This document shows positions 1-7,800 of a stretch of 12,411 nucleotides of DNA, piece after piece. Origin of the DNA: Pseudomonadota bacterium. GTDB lineage: Bacteria > Pseudomonadota > Gammaproteobacteria > Burkholderiales > Rhodocyclaceae. The notes under the pieces are model-generated. The model searched no databases. It worked only from the letters and a program-made list of their open reading frames with translations, and had not been told where the DNA came from. Both the position numbers and the translations under genes were made by a program. The DNA lies in assembly GCA_021811225.1 (NCBI GenBank), contig JAJZPJ010000070.1:1-12411 (forward strand), given 5' to 3'. Position 1 is the first letter of the stretch. The number at the start of each line of letters is the position of its first letter.

Positions 1-1023
1 TGGTACCTGCTGCGCCTGATCAACGAGATCCTCGATCTGGCGCTGATCGAATCGGGCAAGGTGTCGCTGTCGCAGGAGTCGCTATCGCTCTTCGAGGTGC
101 TGCAGGACTGCCAGGCGATGATCGAGCCGCAGGCCGGCACGCGCGGGACCAGGATGATTTTTCCCCGCTTCGACGGGCATTTCTACGTCCATGGCGACCG
201 CACCCGGCTCAAGCAGGTGATGATCAACCTGCTCTCGAACGCGATCAAATACAACCGGACCGGGGGCACGGTCATCGTCCAATGCGGCTTGAGCGATGAA
301 GGCCGGGTGCGGGTCAGCGTCAAGGATAACGGCGCCGGCCTGACCCCGGAACAGCTGGCGCAACTGTTCCAGCCGTTCAACCGGCTGGGACAGGAGGCCA
401 GCGGCGAGGAGGGCACCGGCATCGGCCTGGTGGTCACCAAGCAACTGGTCGAATTGATGGGCGGCGTCATCGGCGTCGAGAGCAGCGTCGGGACCGGCAG
501 CGAATTCTGGGTCGAACTGGCGGCATCCGCCGCGCCGGAACTGGCGTTCGACGACGTCGGCGCGACCAGCCCGGCGGCACGGGAACCCGTGGTGGCGCAG
601 GAGCCTTCGGGGCGCCGCACGCTGCTCTACGTCGAGGACAATCCGGCCAATCTGGCCCTGGTCGAGCAGTTGATCGCGCGCCGCCGCGACTTGAAGCTGC
701 TCACCGCCATCGACGGCTATCTGGGCATCGAGCTGGCGCGCGCCTATCAGCCGGACGTGATCCTGATGGACATCAACCTGCCCGGCATCAGCGGCTTCGT
801 CGCCTTGAAAAGACTGCGCGAAGATCCGGCGACGGCGCACATCCCGGTCATCGCGCTGTCGGCCAACGCCGTCCCGCGCGACATCGAGAAGGGCATGGAG
901 GCCGGGTTCTTCCGCTACTTGACCAAGCCGATCAAGGTCGCAGAGTTCATGGCGGCGCTCGATGTGGCATTGCTGCACGCCGCCGGCAACGATGCCGGGG
1001 CCGAAGCCGAGACCGTCGTGTGA
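1..1023 (+). CDS. Hybrid sensor histidine kinase, C-terminal part (5' end outside window)
   Basis: The reading frame is open from base 1, so this is the 3' part of a longer gene; the sensor region and the phospho-accepting histidine lie upstream. Seen, numbering from base 1: the second HisKA helix (LINEILDLA...IESGK, about 6-20); a HATPase_c domain with N-box (NLLSNAIKYN, Asn80), G1 box (DNGAG, Asp109) and G2 box (GTGIGL, 138-143); a linker rich in Ala and Pro; and a C-terminal receiver (about 205-325) with an acidic pair in YVEDN, phospho-acceptor Asp257 in LMDINLP, and the conserved Lys in LTKP near 309. In this family the kinase autophosphorylates and passes phosphate to a receiver, here its own or the next protein's. 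The HATPase and receiver motifs are intact, so this portion should be functional. The signal sensed cannot be told. The stop TGA shares a base with the next gene's ATG. Confidence 0.93.
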   Translation, partial: WYLLRLINEILDLALIESGKVSLSQESLSLFEVLQDCQAMIEPQAGTRGTRMIFPRFDGHFYVHGDRTRLKQVMINLLSNAIKYNRTGGTVIVQCGLSDEGRVRVSVKDNGAGLTPEQLAQLFQPFNRLGQEASGEEGTGIGLVVTKQLVELMGGVIGVESSVGTGSEFWVELAASAAPELAFDDVGATSPAAREPVVAQEPSGRRTLLYVEDNPANLALVEQLIARRRDLKLLTAIDGYLGIELARAYQPDVILMDINLPGISGFVALKRLREDPATAHIPVIALSANAVPRDIEKGMEAGFFRYLTKPIKVAEFMAALDVALLHAAGNDAGAEAETVV

Positions 1024-1877
1024 TGCCGCTGGATAACGTCGCAATCACCGGGAATAAGCCCATGCTTGAAGCCACCGAAATTCTCAGCGCCAGCATCCTG
1101 ATCGTCGATGATCAGGAAGCGAATGTCCAGCTGCTGGAGCAAATGCTGCGCAGCGCCGGCTACTCGCGCATTACCGCGACCAGGGACCCGCGCGCGGTCT
1201 GCCCCCTGCATCTGGCGCAGCGCTACGACCTGATCCTGCTGGATCTGCAGATGCCCGAGATGGACGGATTCCAGGTCATGGAGGGCCTGAAGGAAATCGA
1301 GACCGGGGGTTATCTGCCGGTACTGGTCATCACCGCGCAGCCGGAGCAGAAGCTGCGCGCGCTGCAGGCGGGCGCCAAGGACTTCGTCAGCAAGCCCTTC
1401 GATTTGATCGAGGTGAGGACGCGCATCCACAACATGCTGGAGGTGCGGCTGCTGTACCGGAAGCTGGATCACTACAGCAAGCAGCTGGAACAGACGGTGG
1501 CGGAGCGCACGGCCGAGTTGCGCGCGAGCGAGATCCGCTTCAAGGCATTTACCGAGCTGTCGTCGGACTGGTATTGGGAGCAGGACGCGCAAGGGAAATT
1601 CACCCATGTCTCGGGTCCGGTCCTGGACATGCTCGGGATCGGCGGGGGCGACCTGGCCGGCTCGGCGGCGCGCTGGAATCCGGCCGAACGCGAACAGCTG
1701 GACGACTACATCGCCAATCGGCGGCCCTTTCTCGATTTCGTCTATTGCCGCAACAACGCCGACGGCACGACGCAGTATCTGCTGGTCAGCGGTGAGCCGA
1801 TGTTCGATTCCGCCAGCCGCTTCATCGGCTATCGCGGCATCGGCAAGGAAGTCACCGAGCGCATGCGGCCGGGCTAG
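1023..1877 (+). CDS. Receiver-PAS response regulator without an output domain
   Basis: Residues 22-140 form a complete CheY-like receiver: acidic pair Asp29/Asp30 (IVDDQ), phospho-acceptor Asp74 (LLDLQMPEMDG), Thr104 (VITA) and Lys124 (SKP). A charged, probably coiled-coil helix follows (about 143-170, HYSKQLEQTVAERTAEL). Then comes one PAS domain (about 172-280) of the SSDWYWEQD type, ending in the usual PAC-like GYRGIG..VTER. Translation stops five residues after VTER, where relatives normally run into GGDEF or kinase modules. The ATG at 1023 forms TGATG with the kinase stop, which implies translational coupling; an in-frame ATG at 1062 is an alternative and would leave the receiver intact. 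The kinase upstream is the likely phosphodonor. With no DNA-binding, cyclase or kinase domain it may act by protein contact, or it may have lost its output. The 3' end overlaps the opposing ndvB gene by 26 bp. Confidence 0.9.
   Translation: MPLDNVAITGNKPMLEATEILSASILIVDDQEANVQLLEQMLRSAGYSRITATRDPRAVCPLHLAQRYDLILLDLQMPEMDGFQVMEGLKEIETGGYLPVLVITAQPEQKLRALQAGAKDFVSKPFDLIEVRTRIHNMLEVRLLYRKLDHYSKQLEQTVAERTAELRASEIRFKAFTELSSDWYWEQDAQGKFTHVSGPVLDMLGIGGGDLAGSAARWNPAEREQLDDYIANRRPFLDFVYCRNNADGTTQYLLVSGEPMFDSASRFIGYRGIGKEVTERMRPG
1852..1877. other. Tail-to-tail gene overlap, REC-PAS and ndvB
   Basis: The TAG of the receiver-PAS gene (1875-1877, plus) lies inside the last codons of ndvB, whose TGA is at 1854-1852 (minus). 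The conserved VTER motif of the PAS protein is encoded here. The opposing reading adds a short Ala-rich tail (ASPAACAR) to NdvB beyond the point where I expect the family to end (PLVDD..DHAVTV). The overlap therefore looks like NdvB reading on into the older PAS gene end. Confidence 0.85.
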
Positions 1878-4800
1878 CCGCGACGGCGACCGTCACGGCG
1901 TGATCGCGCCGGTCATCGACCAGCGGAATCGCTCCGTCCGCTTGCCAGACGCCGTCCACCATCACCCCGGCCTGCGGGCCCGAGGCATTGAAGCGGGTCA
2001 CCGCGATTCGGTACAGCGTGTCCCGGTAGCGATAACTCAAGCTGAACGCGTTCCAGTCGGCGGGCAGGCAGGGCGCGACGAGCAGCCGGTCGCCCGCCCG
2101 CGTCAAGCCGAGCAGCGATTCGACGATCAGCCGATACAGCCATCCCGCCGAACCCGAATACCAGGTCCAGCCGCCGCGGCCCACGTGCGGCGACAGCGCA
2201 TAGACGTCCGCGGCGACGACGTAAGGCTCGACCCGGTAGGTGGCGATCTCATCGGCCGTGCTGCCGTGGTTCACCGGATTGATCAGGCGCAGCAATTCCC
2301 ACGCGCGCTGCCCGTCGCCCATCTTGGCAAACGCCATCGCCGCCCAGACCGCCGCGTGGGTGTATTGGCCGCCGTTCTCGCGCACGCCCGGCACGTAGCC
2401 GCGGATGTAGCCGGGGTTCTGGTCGGACTTGTCGAACGGGGGATCGAGCAAGCGGATGAGCCGGTCTTCGCGCCGCACCAGACGTCGGTCGAGCGCCTGC
2501 ATCGCCCGCCGCGCGCGTTGCGGGTCGCCGGCGCCGGACAACACCGCCCAGCTCTGCGAAATCGAATCGATCTGGCATTCGGCGTTTTGCGCCGCGCCCA
2601 GCGGCGTGCCGTCGTCGAAATAGGCCCGGCGATACCAGTCGCCGTCCCAGCCGCCAGCCTCGATGTTCTGACCCAGCCTGACCGCCTCGGAACGGCAGCG
2701 CTCGGCGAAGGCCGGGTCGCCGCGCATCGTCGCGATCTCGGCAAAGCGCATCAGCACCTCATGGAGGAAGAAGCCGAGCCAGACGCTCTCGCCGCGGCCC
2801 TGGTCGCCGACCTTGTCCATGCCGTCGTTCCAGTCGCCGGAACCGATCAGCGGCAGGCCGTGGGCGCCGAATCTCAAGCCGCGTTCGATGGCGCGGAGGC
2901 AATGCTCATAAAGCGTCGCGCTCTCCTGCGAGCGGAGCGGCAGGTCGTAGTAGGAATCCTCATCGTGATTGAGCGCCCGGCCCTCGATGAAGCCCACCCG
3001 CTCGTCGAGGACGGCGGCGTCGCCGGTGCAGCCCAGGTAGCGGCCGACGGCGAGCGGCAGCCACAGGTAATCGTCGGAGCAGTGCGTGCGCACGCCCCGG
3101 TCGGTCGGCGGATGCCACCAGTGCTGCACGTCGCCCTCGACGAACTGATGGGCGGCGCACAGCAGCAACTGCTCGCGCAGCAGTTGCGGCCGGGCGTGCA
3201 CCAGCGCCATGCCGTCTTGCAACTGGTCGCGGAAGCCGAAGGCGCCGCCGGACTGGTAGTAGCCGCTGCGCGCCCACAGGCGGCAAGCGATGGTCTGGTA
3301 GATCAGCCAGCCGTTGGCCAGCACGTTCAGCGCCGCGTCCGGGGTGTCGACCTGCACCGCGCCCAGGGTGCTGACCCAGTGCGCGTGCACGGCAGCGAGC
3401 GCCGCCTGCGCGGCGGCCTGGCCGCGATGGCGCGCTATCAGCTCGCCGACATCGCTGTGGCGGCTATCGGCCATGCCGAGCATGAACACGATTTCCCTCT
3501 GCTGTCCCGGGACCAGCTCGAATGGCACCTGCAGCGCGGCGCAGGGATCGAGGCCGGCGCCGATCTTGCCCGACAGGCGCACGCGTTCCAGCGCGGCGGG
3601 GTTTTCCAGGGAGCCGTTGCGGCCGATGAATTCGTTGCGGTCGCCGCTGATGCTGCGCAAGGTGGTATCGACAGCGAAGAACGCGATGCGCTCCGGAAAA
3701 TCGGTGTTGTAGGGATTGCGCGCGAGCAGGGCGCCGCTGGCCGGATCGCACTCGGTGATGATGTGCATCGTCGATTTCGGGCGCAAGTCGCCCAGCACCC
3801 ATTCGACGTAAGCCGTGGCGGAGAGCTTGCGCAGCGTGTCGCAATCGTTGCGGATGCGCAGTACCGAATACTTGATCGACGCATTCATCGCGACATAAAC
3901 GCTCAGTTCGCTGGTGATGCCGTCCTCGCCGTGCTCGAACACGCTGTAGCCGAAACCGTGGCGCGTGACGTAGTCGCCCTCGCCGCGGCGGGGCAGGGGC
4001 GTGGGCGACCAGTAGCGGCCGGTCTCTTCGTCGCGCAGATAGAAGGCTTCGCCGCCCTCGTCGCCGACCGGATCGTTGGCCCAGGGCGTCAGACGGAATT
4101 CATGCGCGTTCTCGCCCCAGGAGTAGGCCTGTCCGCTCTCGGAGATGACGCTGCCGAACTGCGGGTTCGCCAGGACATTGACCCAGGGCGCGGGCGTGAC
4201 CGACTTGGCCGAGGTGGTGATCACGTACTCCCGTCCGTCCGGGGTGAAGCCGCCGATGCCGTTGGCCAGGATCAGCCCCCGCTCCGGCAAGGCGGCGCTC
4301 TTCCGTGCCCCCGTGGCCTGCGGCTTGGCGCTCGGCATCAAGCGCGGCACGCGCACCCGCATCAGGTCGCGGCGCTTGAGCTGTTCGGCGAGCGTACCGC
4401 CGCCGTCGGTCAGGATCACCCGCGCCACCGACTGGAACAGCACCCGGTCCTCATCGGAAATCTGATCGATCAGGCGCACGAAGATGCCGCCCGGACGATC
4501 GATCGCATGCTCGCCGGTGACCGCGGAAATCAGTCCCATGATCTGTTCCTGCAAGACCTGCCGGTAGCCGGCGTGGTCTTCGTTCCAGATCACCAGATCG
4601 ACGGCCAGTCCCTTGGCGCGCCAATAGGCGTGCGCCTGCACCAGTTGCCGCACCAGCTCGACATTGTCCGGATGCTTGATCTGCACCAGCACGATCGGCA
4701 GGTCGCCGGAGATCGCATAGCTCCACAGGCCCGACTGGCCGCGGCGGTTGCGCACCAGGACGGCGGCATCGGCGCGCAGCAGCGCATCGAGGTAAATGAC

Positions 4801-7800
4801 CGAGTTGGCCAGACGGCCGTAGAGCTGCGCCTCGGCTTCGCTGGCGTTCAGCTGGCGCAGCACCACCTGACTGTGGGTCCAGGACAGTTCGAGCACGCGG
4901 TCGGCCAGATGCCGATCCTGATATTTCTCGATCAGACCGAGGCAGAGTTCGCGCGATTCGCCGATGCCGGTGACCATGTCGATGGTGGCCGTCTGTTCCG
5001 GAGCGAGCGTGATCCGGCAGCGGATCGCGACGATCGGATCGAGCACCGAACCTTCGCTGTCCGACAGCGGCGCGGTGTCCTGCAGCGCTTGCGGGTGAGC
5101 GACGGTATTGCCGCGGCCGATGAAGCGCATCCGGTCGGTCTCGTAAGATATCGCGCCGACGTCGGCGCCGTGCACCGCCATCAGATGGAACAGCCAGGGC
5201 ATTTTTTCATTCACCGAGCGCGGCCGGCGGGTGCACAGGATGGCGCGGCGCGCGGGCACGATCTCGGTCTGGACGAAAAGATTGGAAAATGCCGGGTGCA
5301 GCGCATCGGCGGCTGCCGGCGCCAGCACCACCTCCGCATAGCTGGTGATATCGATGCTGCGGCGCACGCGGGAGCGATTGGTGATGCGCGTGCGCCGCAG
5401 TTCGATATCGTCTTCCGGCGACACCACGATTTCGCTGTGCGTGTCGAAGTGGTTGTCGCTGCGGCGGAATTCCGCCCGGCCTTCGGAGAAGACCACCTCG
5501 TAGCTCTTGGGCTGGGCCAGCGTCGGCTGGAATGCGGCCGACCAGAAATGGCCGTCTTCCAGGTCGTGCACATAACAGAACGAACCCCAGTTGTCGCGCG
5601 TGCCGTCTTCGCGCCAGCGGCCGATCGCCAGGTCGTTCCAGCGGCTGTAGCCGCCGCCGGCGGCGGTGACCATCACGTGATAACGGCCATTGGAGAGGAG
5701 CTGGACCTCCGGCGTGCGCGTGTCCGGGCGCTGCAGCACGCGCAGCTGCATTTCCTGATCGTTGGCGGCGGTGCGGATGTCGGACAGTTCCGTGGTGTTC
5801 GAATAGGTCGCGGCGGCCCTCGGTACGCGCTCGTGCAGCAGCGACATGGTCGCCTGGAACAGGGGATCGGATTCGAAACGCTTCTGCATCGGCCGGTCGA
5901 GCAGCAGATACGCCAGAGACAGGAGGCCCATGCCCTGATGGTGCGCCATGAATTCGCGGATCAGCGCGTAGCTCTGGCCGCGCGGCAGGCGCGAGGGCGT
6001 GTAGTCGATCGCCTCGTACAGGCCGTACTTGCCCGCGAATCCTTCGGCGGCCAGGCGTTGCAGATTGGCGCAGGCTTCTTTCGGCGCCACCATCAAGGCC
6101 ATCATCGAGGCATACGGCGCGATCACCAGATCGTCGCCGAGGCCGCGCTTGAAGCCGAGTCCCGGCACGCCGAAGGCGCGGTACTGATAATTCAGGCCGG
6201 CATCGAAGGCGTTGTAGCCGGACTCCGAAATCCCCCAGAGCGCACCGCGCTGCAGGCCGTATTCGATCTGCCGTTCCACGGCGGACCGATAGCTCTGGTC
6301 GAGCAGGGTGTTGGCGAAGGTCGGCATCACCAAGAGCGGCATCAGGTATTCGAACATCGAGCCGCTCCACGACAACAGGATCGGTTCGCCGCCGGCGATG
6401 GTGAGCTGGCGCCCGAGGGCGAACCAGCTCTCCTGCGGCAGCTGCCCCTGGGCGATGGCGACGAAGGTGGTCAACCTCGCCTCGGAGGCCAGGAGGTCAT
6501 AGAAGCTGGTGTCAAGGCGCCGCTCGGTGACGTTGTAGCCGATCGCCAGGAGGTGCGTGGCGGGGGCGTACAGGAAGTCGTATTCCACCCGCGCGAACTC
6601 GGCGCACTGCAGCGCCGACTGGTCTATCGACAGTATCCGTTCGGCGGCGCGGCGGCTGCCTTCGGCCACCGCTCGATCGAGGTCCGCCAGGCCCGAGGCA
6701 AGCCGCGGATCGGCCTGGTCGGCGAGCCGCTGTCCGAGCGTCGGCGCCAGCTTGGCGTGAAGCCGCGCCAACTGGCGCAGCGTCGGAATGGCGTCGAGCA
6801 GGGGGAATTCGCCCAGCCATTCGCCGGATTCTTGCACCCGGACCCACGGCGCCAGGAAGTTGAGCTCATCCAGGGCCGCTCGGCACTGGTCTGCCAGCGC
6901 GTCGGCCCAAAGATGGAGCGGCGACTCGGCTGCGGCCTCGAGGCCGGCGACGAAGCCCGCGGCGCAGTGGTGGAGGCGCTCCAGACAATCGTGGGCGAGC
7001 ATCAGCGTCTTCGGTACGGACTGGCAGGCGGATTCGAGGTCCTGCTCGAACTGGATCAGTCCCGTCAGCGCCGTGCCGCCCGCGGTCTGGCGCAGGATTT
7101 CATAGGTATCGCGGATGCCCGGGAATACCCGGGCGGCGAGGATAGACGCATCGAGCAGACCGGTCAGTCCGGGGCGCAGGGTCAGCAGGTGTCCGGACAG
7201 GTTGCCGCTATCGACCGTCGAGACGTAATTCGGCGGCAAGGGCTTCAGGCTCTGGGTGTCGTACCAGTTGTAGAAATGGCCTCGATACCGTTCCAGCGCG
7301 GCCATGGTCCGCAGCGTCTGCCGGCAGCGTTCGAGCAATTGTCCGGCGGGGATGTAGCCGAAGTCGTGGGCGGCGAGATTGGCGAGCAGCGACAAGCCGA
7401 TGTTGGTCGGCGAGGTGCGGTGGGCGACGACCGCGAGCGGATTCTCCTGCAGGTTGTCGGGCGGCAGCCAGTTGTCCTCCTGACCGACGCTGGTCTCGAA
7501 AAACTGCCAGATCCTGCGCGCCAGCGCCGTCAGGAAAACGATCTGTTCGCGGGACAAATGCGTGGCGCGCCGGGCGATCGGCCGGCTGATCCAGTGAGCG
7601 ATGGCGGGGGAGGCCAACCAGAGCAGCAGGATCGGTGCGGCGGCCGCCAGTGCCGAGGGATGGTCGGCGATCAGCGCGGCGGCGGTCGCCGATGCCAGCG
7701 CCGGGGCGATCCACATCGAGCGGTAGCAGGCGGCCAGGCCGTCCTTCGACCGGCCCTGCGTCTGGCCCGATGGCCGCCACTCCAGCAGTCGCCGCCGCGA

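Noticed and set aside
82..1044. 320-codon minus-strand frame over the histidine kinase
   Set aside because: Same antisense-register artefact; the plus strand carries clear HATPase and receiver motifs.
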